DNA from: Clostridiales bacterium
GTDB taxonomy: Bacteria > Bacillota > Clostridia > Oscillospirales > UBA644
Reading direction: 5' to 3'
Assembly: GCA_016281915.1 (NCBI GenBank)
Contig: JAEEJO010000037.1
Span: forward strand, 1 to 64,000
DNA: 64,000 bases
Shown here: positions 6,628-15,040 of the stretch, piece by piece
How the letters are laid out: each line of letters starts with the position of its first letter
How positions within the stretch are numbered: position 1 is the first letter of the stretch
The notes under the pieces: generated by a model
Told to the model about the DNA's origin: nothing
Databases searched by the model: none
The model's input: only the letters and a program-made list of their open reading frames with translations
Made by a program: the position numbers and the translations under genes

Positions 6628-9024
6628 TTATTCTCCGTAATCCAGAACAGGCAAAGTAAGAGAGACATCTTTGAATCCCTCTGCAGATACTGTCAGGGTC
6701 ACGCTTCCGCTTTCGGTTTTGGAGCGAACGATTGCAAGAAGTCTGCCCCTGTAAGACGTGAAAGCGCCAGAGCAGTAGTTTTCCGCGGTGATCGGACGTG
6801 CTACGCCGAATGCGGCAAGTTCGCCTGCGCCCGAAACGTCGGCTTTACAGAGGATCTCAGCATCGGGAACTCTTGTCCCTGAAGCATCCGTGATTTCTGC
6901 AGTGATATACGCAAGAGAGCATCCGTTTGCCAAGAGGGACGCCACGTTAGAAGTCAGCCTGATCGTCTCCGGTCTGCCGGCGGTAAAAACAACGTCGCGG
7001 CTGATTTCTTCATTTCCGTTATAGCTTATTGCCGTTAAAGTTCCCGGCGCATAGATAACGTTGAACTCAGCGGTATACCTGTTGCTTTTGCCCGCAGGTT
7101 TGCGGCCGAGGCTGACACCGTTGAGAATAAGCTCGACTTCCTGCGCGGCGGAGTAAACATCCACCTGAACCGGTTTTCCTTCATAGCCGCGCCATGTCCA
7201 GCTGTTTTCGCGCTCCGGCCATGACCACGCGCTCAGCTCTTCCGCCTTTCCGTAATTGGCGGGGTACCCGGAAGCGATATACGTTTCGTTGGAGCCCCAG
7301 ACGATTTTCCTGTAATGAAGCTGGGGTCTTTCGAAGCCGCAGATATCAAAATCACTGCAGTTTGCAAGACGCCACGGGAAACCGGACACCATATCGGCAG
7401 AGTCTTTTTCCGCCTTATCATAATAAACTGCTTTTCCTATGCCGGCCTCGCCGATATAGTCAAAACCAGTCCATGTAAAATCACCGATGACATACGGCAG
7501 TTTTTCCGTTATATCCCATACTCTGTCGATCTCTTTCGGGAAGCTTTCCGTTCCGCATATTATTCTGTCGGGGAACCGAACGCCGTCTTTTTCATATCTT
7601 TCGGGCAGATAATTGTATCCCATAATATCAAGAACCGCGCCGTAAGGCTCTGTATATTTTCCCCAGTTGGCTTCTCTGAATGAGGCGGCAGCCTCCGCCC
7701 CTTCGGTTTCGGAAATACGTTTTTCTTCTTCGAAAATCCCCTCTGCCTCTTTGGGCACCGTTCCGTTCCAGAGAATGCAAACGGCACTTGTAACGGGACG
7801 GGTAGAGTCAAGCGAGCGAACTTTTTCCGCAAGGGCTCGGGCGACCTCGTAACCGTTGCCTCCGCCTCCCCGTTCGCCTACCTCATTACCAATCGACCAG
7901 ATGGCGACGGAAGGATGGTTTCTGTCGCGCAGAATAAAGCTTTCCATATCGCTTTCCCAGTTATTTCCGAAGTAAAGATGATAGTCGTTCGTGTTTTTTT
8001 CGAGATTCCACATATCGAAAGCTTCGTCCATCACTATAATGCCGAGTTTATCGCAGATAGCGAGCATATCGCGCGAAGGCGGGTTATGCGCGGATCTGAC
8101 AGCATTAAAGCCGTTGTTTTTAAGCAAGGAGAGCTTGCGGTATTCGCTGTCGTAAAATGATGCTGCGCCGAGAAGCCCGTTGTCATGATGGACGCAGGCG
8201 CCTTTCAGCTTGACAGTTCTTCCGTTGAGCATAAAGCCGTTTTTAACCTCCGCTGAAACGGTACGTATTCCGAAAGAAACAAAATCGCTGTCAAGGCAGC
8301 AGCCATCTCTGTTTTTCACTCTTGCGCTGACGGTATAAAGCGCGGGATTGTCTGTATCCCAAAGGTCGGCATCGGGAATGACAAAACGAAGCCTGCAAAC
8401 CGTTTTTCCTCCTGCCTCGATATGTACAACCCTTGACTCCGCCGCTTCACCTATCGAAGCGCAGACACGGTATTCACCCGACTCGTCAGTTTCATTCTGC
8501 ACGGTTATCTCGACGATAACGTATGCCGTGCCGTCTGAAATTCTTTCGGTATGAGCATAGATGCCCCACGGAGCAATGTGTATAAGATCTCCTACGAGCA
8601 GATCCACGTGACGGTAAAGTCCGGACCCGCTATACCATCGGCTGTTGAGCTGTGAGGAATTATCGACCGTAACGGTAAGGATACCGTCTTCGCCCGGGGT
8701 CACGAATTCTGTAATATCCGCATGGAAAGGAGTATAGCCGTAAGGATGGGAAACGATAGCTCTGCCGTTGAATGAAACATCGGTAAGTCCGTATGAGCCG
8801 TCGAATTCTACGATCACTTTTTTATTTTTCCATTCCTGCGGAACTGATAAGGTTTTTTCATAATACCCCGTTCCGCCCGTATAATATCCGCTTGCAGCGG
8901 CTGAAGCAGCATCGGCAGAGACGTCTGTGCCGATAGTGAAATCGTGCGGCAGATTAACGGTGCTTGCATCGCCTTTTTTCTCTGTTCTGAATTTCCAGTT
9001 TCTGTCGATAGATATGCGGTTCAT
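6628..9024 (-). CDS. Glycoside hydrolase family 2 (beta-galactosidase type)
   Basis: A 798-residue enzyme that hydrolyses beta-linked sugars, cytoplasmic (no signal peptide). Domain order: GH2 sugar-binding jelly roll (about 1-150), immunoglobulin-like domain (about 160-255), TIM barrel (about 260-600), then C-terminal Ig-like domains. The acid/base Glu is E381 in SIGNEVGE, and the likely nucleophile is E493 in CGTESFP. The pattern KGACVHHDNG and SAHNPPS is typical of GH2. The specificity could be beta-galactosidase, beta-galacturonidase or a related activity. It is the second gene of an operon behind a GH106-like enzyme (51-base gap). Confidence 0.93.
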   Translation of the reverse strand: MNRISIDRNWKFRTEKKGDASTVNLPHDFTIGTDVSADAASAAASGYYTGGTGYYEKTLSVPQEWKNKKVIVEFDGSYGLTDVSFNGRAIVSHPYGYTPFHADITEFVTPGEDGILTVTVDNSSQLNSRWYSGSGLYRHVDLLVGDLIHIAPWGIYAHTERISDGTAYVIVEITVQNETDESGEYRVCASIGEAAESRVVHIEAGGKTVCRLRFVIPDADLWDTDNPALYTVSARVKNRDGCCLDSDFVSFGIRTVSAEVKNGFMLNGRTVKLKGACVHHDNGLLGAASFYDSEYRKLSLLKNNGFNAVRSAHNPPSRDMLAICDKLGIIVMDEAFDMWNLEKNTNDYHLYFGNNWESDMESFILRDRNHPSVAIWSIGNEVGERGGGGNGYEVARALAEKVRSLDSTRPVTSAVCILWNGTVPKEAEGIFEEEKRISETEGAEAAASFREANWGKYTEPYGAVLDIMGYNYLPERYEKDGVRFPDRIICGTESFPKEIDRVWDITEKLPYVIGDFTWTGFDYIGEAGIGKAVYYDKAEKDSADMVSGFPWRLANCSDFDICGFERPQLHYRKIVWGSNETYIASGYPANYGKAEELSAWSWPERENSWTWRGYEGKPVQVDVYSAAQEVELILNGVSLGRKPAGKSNRYTAEFNVIYAPGTLTAISYNGNEEISRDVVFTAGRPETIRLTSNVASLLANGCSLAYITAEITDASGTRVPDAEILCKADVSGAGELAAFGVARPITAENYCSGAFTSYRGRLLAIVRSKTESGSVTLTVSAEGFKDVSLTLPVLDYGE

Positions 9025-9075
9025 AGGTTTTCTCCTGTCCGAATTATTTATTTTGAAAATACGGTTTTACGGATC

Positions 9076-11634
9076 TTATTCTTTTATTGTCAGACTGCAG
9101 TTCCCGGTGATACCCGAAAGTGTTTCGCACCTTTCTTCAGGCGTGTTTTCACGTTCCGAATTTGTTGCGACCTCAATACGGAAAGAGTTCTCGCCTTCTT
9201 TAAGAAGATTTGCTATCTCAAAACGGTATTCGGGAACGATCTGAACGCCTGCGCTTATGCCGTTGATAAACAGCTCTACGCCTTCATGGGCATCGGTGAT
9301 CACAAGCACGGCACGTGACGGGATCGTTTTGAGGCAGACCGTTTTTTCGTATCTTGCAAGTCCCGAAAAACGAGGCATCTGCTGAGCAAGAGTATCAGGC
9401 AGAGAGATCTCTTTTTCGTTTTCGAATCGGGGGTAATCTATCGCGCGGCAAACGCTGCGTTTCCAGCCTTCATTCAAAGGTATTTCGGTTCCTTCAAACG
9501 GTTCGGGAAGGAACTGCGAAGCATCGTGCTTAAATCCCGAAAGAACTATAACGCTGTGAAGAGGTTCGCAAGAGAAAGTTACTCGGGTCCCGTTGGCGGT
9601 TTTTTCGGATTTTATATGTCTCAGTCCGTTTTCCCACGCATCGTAGATGCAGCATTCACCGAAAGATCCGATATCCGCGGAGCCGTGCCATGTTTTTGTT
9701 CCCTCGTTTACAAACATATAAATATCGCAGTCTCCAGCGACGTGAAGAACGCGCATATCACGGTTTTCGGGGGTTATACGGACTGTAGGGATACAGAGTT
9801 TTGCTGTTTCGCAAGGAATAGTATCGGGTGAAACGGTATTTGCATCGAGTATTTTCACGCCGTTTTTCTCAAGATCGGGTAAAGCGTTCTTTACGCAGGG
9901 GGCAATAAACTCGCATGCGGGAATTATAAGGGCTTTATAGCTTCTTCCGTTTACGCAAAGTCCGTTTGACAGATCTGTATTATAGCGCTCGGGACGCGAA
10001 AAAACGTCTGCGGGGATAAAATCATAAGCTATCTGATTTCTTGCAAGAGGTTCAGCGACGTTTTCGGGCAGCATGCAATCGCCCATCCAGTCGCTTTCTG
10101 CTGAATACAGGATCGCTGTTTCGGGAACGGTCGAGCCGGATTGAAGAAGCGTTGCTACCCTGTTCATATAAAGCATAAGCTTGCCGAAATGTTTAAACTG
10201 CGGATCGTTGCCGTGATTGTAAAAATGAGGCGGGCAGTCTCCGTCAGGGTATTTTGTCAAAGAAAACGCGTGCGGAACAAAATGGTTTATATTCCTTACA
10301 AGGCAGTGATCGGCAAGATATTTTTCAAGACGAACGCCCTCTTTCCAGCCCACCGCCCCGAATATTTCGCACATGCTGTTGCCGTGTTTTTTCGGGTCTA
10401 TAGCCGCCTGAGACGCCGCAAGAGAAGCAAGAACGAAATGATAGAAACGTCCGAGACGCCTTGGTGCGTCGAATTCTCCCTGAGGGAATACCTGGGCGCC
10501 TATCATATCGATGCCGGACATATCCTGTCCGCCAAGACCACGGAAATAGTGACCGAGGCTGGGACCTGTGCGAAAATGCTGGTTTTCGTCCTCTATGATG
10601 TGTCCTATATACTGAACTCCGTGATCTCTGCACCATCCGCCTACCTGTTCGGAAAAATTGCGTTCCACAAGTGACGTTACCGCATCCATATACTCCAAAC
10701 GGACCTTTGCAGAGGCATTTTTGTCAATATCCGTATCCCAGATAAGCGGCATGAAAGAGACCCAGTTTTCTCCGAGACGTTTTTCCATTTCTTTCGTGAC
10801 GTCGTCGCCCCACGCCTCGTCTTCAAGTTTCCAGATCGGTTTTCCTGTTTCGTAAAGATGTCCGTTTCCGAGTTCGGGCTCATCGGAGAAAAAGCCAGCA
10901 ATGGTTTTGCCGAAATCGGAAGCGTAATGCTGCCAGAATTTTTCGTGGACCTCGTCTAAAAGGATCCTGCAGGATCTTTGAGAGGTCATGTTAATAAGAA
11001 GTCTTCTTGCGCCGCGGTTGCGCGTAAGATGAAGGACGTATAAAGTCCATTCCCCTTCGGGAACACGGAAAGAAAACGTTTCTTTATCGATATTATTGCT
11101 AAGGTCTATGATGCCGTCAGGCAGTGTTCCGTTTTTTCTTACCGCAATAATACCGAGAAGCTTATCGTCATGAAAAACTCTCTTATTGCGGTTTTTGACG
11201 TCGTATTCTTCCATTTCGTTATACGGAACAAAAGGTGTAGCAGGTCTGCATTCGCTGACGTTGACGGTCATCTCGGTGCCCGAAGGCGGACATTTTACGG
11301 TTCTGTAAACAAGGCACTGTCTGCAGAGCTCTTCCGGAGCGGTCGACATTTTTCCGTTTGCAAAACCCGTGGGGAAATGGCTGTCGTCAAGTATCCAGAC
11401 TTTCATGCCGAGCTTGCGCGCCTCGTCAAGGATTATATCCATATCATGCCACCACTGAGGTCCTGCAAAATCCGGGTGCGGGCGGCTCTCAACGCAAACC
11501 GCGCCTATATTTGCGGAATGGACGGCTCTCATATATTCGCGTGTGACCGATTCTTCCTCTCCCCTTATCCAGAAAAAAGGAAGAATATGGTTTTCATATT
11601 CGCCTTTAAGAAGTTTTTCAACTGTTTCTGTCAT
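9076..11634 (-). CDS. GH106-like glycosyl hydrolase (putative alpha-L-rhamnosidase)
   Basis: An 852-residue cytoplasmic protein. The N-terminal half is a TIM-barrel-like region with ESRPHPDFAGPQWW and WILDDSHFPTGFANG, resembling proteins assigned to GH106 (alpha-L-rhamnosidase). The last 150 residues (from about 700) form a galactose-binding-like beta-sandwich with FINGISAG. It is a little shorter than the classic GH106 enzymes and the family call is by motif memory, so the substrate remains open. I chose ATG 11634, preceded by GAGAGGGAA, over a longer frame. First gene of an operon with a GH2 enzyme and a membrane protein. Confidence 0.65.
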   Translation of the reverse strand: MTETVEKLLKGEYENHILPFFWIRGEEESVTREYMRAVHSANIGAVCVESRPHPDFAGPQWWHDMDIILDEARKLGMKVWILDDSHFPTGFANGKMSTAPEELCRQCLVYRTVKCPPSGTEMTVNVSECRPATPFVPYNEMEEYDVKNRNKRVFHDDKLLGIIAVRKNGTLPDGIIDLSNNIDKETFSFRVPEGEWTLYVLHLTRNRGARRLLINMTSQRSCRILLDEVHEKFWQHYASDFGKTIAGFFSDEPELGNGHLYETGKPIWKLEDEAWGDDVTKEMEKRLGENWVSFMPLIWDTDIDKNASAKVRLEYMDAVTSLVERNFSEQVGGWCRDHGVQYIGHIIEDENQHFRTGPSLGHYFRGLGGQDMSGIDMIGAQVFPQGEFDAPRRLGRFYHFVLASLAASQAAIDPKKHGNSMCEIFGAVGWKEGVRLEKYLADHCLVRNINHFVPHAFSLTKYPDGDCPPHFYNHGNDPQFKHFGKLMLYMNRVATLLQSGSTVPETAILYSAESDWMGDCMLPENVAEPLARNQIAYDFIPADVFSRPERYNTDLSNGLCVNGRSYKALIIPACEFIAPCVKNALPDLEKNGVKILDANTVSPDTIPCETAKLCIPTVRITPENRDMRVLHVAGDCDIYMFVNEGTKTWHGSADIGSFGECCIYDAWENGLRHIKSEKTANGTRVTFSCEPLHSVIVLSGFKHDASQFLPEPFEGTEIPLNEGWKRSVCRAIDYPRFENEKEISLPDTLAQQMPRFSGLARYEKTVCLKTIPSRAVLVITDAHEGVELFINGISAGVQIVPEYRFEIANLLKEGENSFRIEVATNSERENTPEERCETLSGITGNCSLTIKE

Positions 11635-11697
11635 AAACGTTCCCTCTCGTCTGATCTGTATTTTACAAAACAATTCAGCATTTATTGCTGCCCGATC

Positions 11698-11726
11698 ATT
11701 TTAACATTAATATATCTCCGTGTCAA
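11698..11726 (-). promoter_or_regulatory. Promoter of the glycosidase operon
   Basis: Minus strand: perfect TTGACA (11721-11726), a 17-base spacer and TAAAAT (11698-11703). Predicted start near 11691 gives a 5' leader of about 57 bases. Confidence 0.8.
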
Positions 11727-11766
11727 GAGAAAAGCTGGAAAGAATGCAAAAATAAGCGGTGATTTC

Positions 11767-11802
11767 AAAAAAAGATCTTTCCGCAGAAACGGAAAGATCT
11801 TT
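11767..11802 (-). terminator. Terminator of the nanA-nfnAB operon
   Basis: A 13-base-pair stem, AAAGATCTTTCCG (11771-11783) with its complement at 11790-11802, followed on the minus strand by seven T residues. It lies directly after the nfnB stop. Confidence 0.9.
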
Positions 11803-11806
11803 ATAT

Positions 11807-13189
11807 TCAACCGCGAAGTTTTTTGTCGATCGATGCCGCAGCCTTCTTGCCTGCGCCCATGGCGAGTATTACGGTTGCTGCACCTGTTACCGCGTCACCG
11901 CCGGCATAGACGTTTTCTCTTGTCGTTTCGCCGTTTTCGTCAACTACGATGCCTCCCTTAGGAGACGTTTCAAGTCCGCCTGTCGTTGATTTTATGAGCG
12001 GATTAGGCGATGTGCCTATTGCCATGATAACACAGTCAAGAGGTATTTCAAACTCGGAATCGGCCTTTTCTACCGGGCTTCTTCTGCCTGAAGCATCGGG
12101 TTCGCCGAGCGTCATTTCAACGCATTTTATGCCGGAAACCGACTTTCCGTCATCAGAAAGAATAGCCGTCGGGTTTGTGAGGAGTCTGAAAACGATCCCT
12201 TCCTCTTTTGCGTGCTCGACCTCTTCTGCTCTTGCGGGAAGCTCCTGCTCGCTGCGTCTGTAAATAATATAAACCTCTTTTGCTCCGAGTCGTTTTGCGC
12301 TTCGCGCGGCGTCCATAGCAACGTTTCCGCCTCCGACTACCGCGACCCTTTCAGGCCTCATAACGGGAGTTTCGGAGTTTTCCCTGTAAGCCTTCATAAG
12401 ATTGATGCGGGTAAGAAATTCGTTTGCGGAATAAACGCCGTTAAGACCTTCGCCCGGAATATTCATAAATCTCGGAAGTCCGGCGCCGGAGCCGATAAAG
12501 ACAGCCTCAAAGCCCTGTTCGATAAGCTCGTCGACCGTGAGGGTCTTACCTATAACAACGTTTGTTTCGATCTTTACGCCAAGAGCTTTAAGACCTTCGA
12601 CCTCTTTTGAAACTATGTCCTTAGGAAGGCGAAATTCGGGGATACCGTAAACGAGAACACCACCGGCTGTGTGAAGAGCTTCAAAAACGGTCACGTCGTA
12701 ACCTTTTTTCGCGAGATCTCCCGCGCAGGTAAGTCCCGAAGGACCTGAGCCGACAATCGCAACGCGATGTCCGTTGGGTTTCGGAAGGTCAATTTTTCCG
12801 TCCGCAGATGAGTTGTGACGGTCCGCAACAAATCTTTCGAGACGGCCTATGCCGACAGGCTCGCCCTTTTTACCTCTTACGCAATATTTTTCGCACTGTG
12901 ATTCCTGCGGACAAACTCTTCCGCAGACTGCAGGAAGAGAACTTGAAAGGGAGATTATCTCATATGCTTTTTCAAAATTGCCTTCGGCTGTTTCATGTAT
13001 GAACGAAGGGATATCTATTGCAACGGGGCACCCCTGCGTACACGGTTTGTTTTTGCAGTTAAGGCAGCGGGCTGCCTCGTCGAGAGCCTGTTCTTCACTG
13101 TATCCTAGGGCGACCTCGTTGAAATTTCTGTTTCTTACGTCCGGTTCCTGCGAAGGCATCGGATTTTTTTTCAAAGACATATTGGGCAT
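11807..13189 (-). CDS. nfnB: NADPH-dependent flavoprotein subunit NfnB / glutamate synthase small-subunit type
   Basis: A 460-residue iron-sulfur flavoprotein. The N-terminus has the cysteine pattern CLNCKNKPCTQGCP and CGRVCPQESQCEKYC for two [4Fe-4S] clusters. Two Rossmann motifs follow: VAIVGSGPSGL (FAD) and VAVVGGGNVAMDAAR (NADPH). In NfnAB this subunit oxidises or reduces NADPH in an electron-bifurcating transhydrogenase that couples NADH, NADPH and ferredoxin. The same domain serves as the glutamate synthase small subunit, but no large subunit is near and an NfnA-like gene lies directly upstream (9-base gap), which favours NfnB. Confidence 0.88.
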   Translation of the reverse strand: MPNMSLKKNPMPSQEPDVRNRNFNEVALGYSEEQALDEAARCLNCKNKPCTQGCPVAIDIPSFIHETAEGNFEKAYEIISLSSSLPAVCGRVCPQESQCEKYCVRGKKGEPVGIGRLERFVADRHNSSADGKIDLPKPNGHRVAIVGSGPSGLTCAGDLAKKGYDVTVFEALHTAGGVLVYGIPEFRLPKDIVSKEVEGLKALGVKIETNVVIGKTLTVDELIEQGFEAVFIGSGAGLPRFMNIPGEGLNGVYSANEFLTRINLMKAYRENSETPVMRPERVAVVGGGNVAMDAARSAKRLGAKEVYIIYRRSEQELPARAEEVEHAKEEGIVFRLLTNPTAILSDDGKSVSGIKCVEMTLGEPDASGRRSPVEKADSEFEIPLDCVIMAIGTSPNPLIKSTTGGLETSPKGGIVVDENGETTRENVYAGGDAVTGAATVILAMGAGKKAAASIDKKLRG

Positions 13190-13198
13190 ACCAGCACC

Positions 13199-14026
13199 TC
13201 ACTTTGTATTCAAAAGCCGGCAGGCTTTTTCGCGTTCAAATTCTTTATACATGGTATTTCGGCGCATCGCCTCGTCAAAATCGACCTGATGTCCGTCAAA
13301 ATCAGGGCCGTCGACGCACGCAAATTTCATTTTTCCGCCAACGGTAAGGCGGCAGCCGCCGCACATACCCGTGCCGTCTATCATTATGGGATTCATGCTT
13401 ACCACAGTCTTTATTCCGTATTCTTCGGTAAGTCTGCAAACGAATTTCATCATTATCAGCGGTCCGATCGCAATGACCTCATCATATTCTGCGCCGTTTT
13501 CAATAAGCCTTTTCAGTGCATCGGTGACAAGGCCCTTTTCGCCGTAAGATCCGTCGTCCGTCATAATAACAAGATTATCGCTTGCAGCTCTGAATTCGTC
13601 CTCGAGAAATACGAGATCCTTATTTCTGAACCCTACGATAAAATCAACGGATGCGCCGAGCTTCGTAAGCTTTTTCGCTACGGGGTACGCTATCGCGCAG
13701 CCCACTCCGCCGCCTACCACCGCTACCTTGCGCAAGCCTTCCGTTTCGGTAGGTCTTCCGAGAGGCCCTGCAACGTCACAGATAAAACCGCCTTCGGGTA
13801 TATCGTTAAGAGCCGCCGTTGTTCCGCCGACTATCTGGACTATAACGGTGACCGTGCCTGCATCGCGGTCGAAATCCGAAATCGTAAGCGGTATTCTTTC
13901 GCTTTCGGAATTCGGCCTTAGAATAACGAACTGACCGGGTTCAGCTTTTTTTGCTATCAGAGGAGCTTCAAACGTAAAAAGTGTGACCGTGGGATTCAGT
14001 GCGCGTTTTGTTATTATCTTATTCAT
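13199..14026 (-). CDS. nfnA: NfnA-like FAD/NAD-binding, [2Fe-2S] subunit
   Basis: A 275-residue protein of the ferredoxin-NADP reductase-like family that includes NfnA, PyrK and the former sulfide dehydrogenase beta subunit. FAD-binding region about 1-95 (RIPLTISD), NAD-binding Rossmann motif VAVVGGGVGCAIAYPVAK at about 103-120, and a C-terminal cluster motif GMCGGCRL with FACVDGPDF for a [2Fe-2S] cluster. In NfnAB it is the NADH-binding, bifurcating-flavin partner. It sits just before nfnB and 26 bases after nanA, in the same transcript. Confidence 0.88.
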   Translation of the reverse strand: MNKIITKRALNPTVTLFTFEAPLIAKKAEPGQFVILRPNSESERIPLTISDFDRDAGTVTVIVQIVGGTTAALNDIPEGGFICDVAGPLGRPTETEGLRKVAVVGGGVGCAIAYPVAKKLTKLGASVDFIVGFRNKDLVFLEDEFRAASDNLVIMTDDGSYGEKGLVTDALKRLIENGAEYDEVIAIGPLIMMKFVCRLTEEYGIKTVVSMNPIMIDGTGMCGGCRLTVGGKMKFACVDGPDFDGHQVDFDEAMRRNTMYKEFEREKACRLLNTK

Positions 14027-14052
14027 GACCCAACCGTTCCTTCCGAGTATAA

Positions 14053-14937
14053 TTACCTGCCGTTCAGTCTGTTTACGGTATCAAATATCTCTCGTGCAGC
14101 AGTCTTCTGTGCTTCGGTAGTTTCGGCAAAAGGCTGTCTGCATCCGCATGAAGAGATACCGTAAAGAGCGAGTACTTCTTTGAGAGTTTGATAGATGCCT
14201 GCTTTAAGAAGCATATCTGTAACGGTGTTTATTTTTTTCTGTGCCGCAAGAGCAGCGGGGATATTGTTTTGTTTGCAGTTTTCAAAAACTTCTCTGCCCC
14301 AGTTCCCGATTATGTTGTAGGTGCTGCCTATCGCCCCGTCGGTTCCGAGTATTGCTGCGGAGAGGAGGGCTTCGTCAACGCCAGAAAAGATGATCTTGTC
14401 GGGGAACGCTGTCCTGAGTCTTTCAAGGAAGAAGTAATCCTGTGCCGAATTTTTGACCCCTATGATGTTTCCGTGAGAAAACAGGGCGTCAAAATCAGCC
14501 ATAGAAAGAGAAACCGACGTCAGGACGGGAATATTGTAAACGACCAGAGGAAGTTTTGATCTTTCGGCGAGTCTGAGATAATAATATACTACCTCTTTGT
14601 TTGTGAATTTATAATAAAAAGGCGTGACGGCAGAAACTGCGTCATATCCGTTTTCAGCCGCAAGATCGGCAAGCTCGTAAACCTCTTCGACAACGTTCGA
14701 GCCTATATGCGCTATAAGAGAAACCCTGCCTTTTGCGGTTTTTGACACAGACGTTAAGACCTCTTTTTTCTGAGCATGGCTCATAAGGAAGTTTTCGCCC
14801 GTGCTGCCGCATACATAAAGCCCGTCTGCTTTACAGTTGTCTATAACATGATCTGTCAGTTTGCCGATAGCCGTGGTATCAGGTTTGCCGTTTTTATCAA
14901 AAAGCGTCAGAAGCGCCGGGTAGATGCCTTTGTTCAT
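14053..14937 (-). CDS. nanA: N-acetylneuraminate lyase
   Basis: A 294-residue class I aldolase that splits sialic acid into N-acetylmannosamine and pyruvate. It has the GSTGENF pyruvate-carboxylate motif, FYYKF, the YNIP motif, the Schiff-base lysine in GVKNSAQD, and IGSTYNI, which is the NanA-type version rather than the DapA type. I chose ATG 14937 with GGAGGAT upstream; an earlier in-frame start lies over the promoter. No NanE, NanK or sialic acid transporter is in the window. Co-transcription with nfnAB is likely. Confidence 0.9.
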   Translation of the reverse strand: MNKGIYPALLTLFDKNGKPDTTAIGKLTDHVIDNCKADGLYVCGSTGENFLMSHAQKKEVLTSVSKTAKGRVSLIAHIGSNVVEEVYELADLAAENGYDAVSAVTPFYYKFTNKEVVYYYLRLAERSKLPLVVYNIPVLTSVSLSMADFDALFSHGNIIGVKNSAQDYFFLERLRTAFPDKIIFSGVDEALLSAAILGTDGAIGSTYNIIGNWGREVFENCKQNNIPAALAAQKKINTVTDMLLKAGIYQTLKEVLALYGISSCGCRQPFAETTEAQKTAAREIFDTVNRLNGR

Positions 14938-14977
14938 CTGGATATCCTCCGCAACACATATTTGCATATTATAATAT

Positions 14978-15006
14978 ATTTTATCATAAATATTTATAAA
15001 AGTCAA
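14978..15006 (-). promoter_or_regulatory. Promoter of nanA-nfnAB
   Basis: Minus strand: TTGACT (15001-15006), a 17-base spacer and TAAAAT (14978-14983). It lies 34 bases after the stop of the acyl-CoA synthetase gene. Confidence 0.75.
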
Positions 15007-15040
15007 CAGCCGCCGGGAGTCGGCGGCGGTCTCATGATAA

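Noticed and set aside
7560-7832. Many short frames opposite or inside large genes (for example within the GH2 and shikimate genes)
   Set aside because: They lack ribosome sites and are rich in Arg, Ser and Pro as expected from the complement of real genes.
9076-11673. Earlier start at 11673 for the GH106-like gene
   Set aside because: The extra 13 residues have no ribosome site and are unlike the family; ATG 11634 with GAGAGGGAA is the better start.
11807-13189. Glutamate synthase small subunit (gltD) as the only identity of this gene
   Set aside because: No large subunit is near, and the adjacent NfnA-like gene in the same transcript favours an NfnAB transhydrogenase. A role change cannot be fully excluded.
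14053-14937. Dihydrodipicolinate synthase (dapA)
   Set aside because: The motif IGSTYNI and YNIP are of the N-acetylneuraminate lyase type, and no lysine pathway genes lie nearby.
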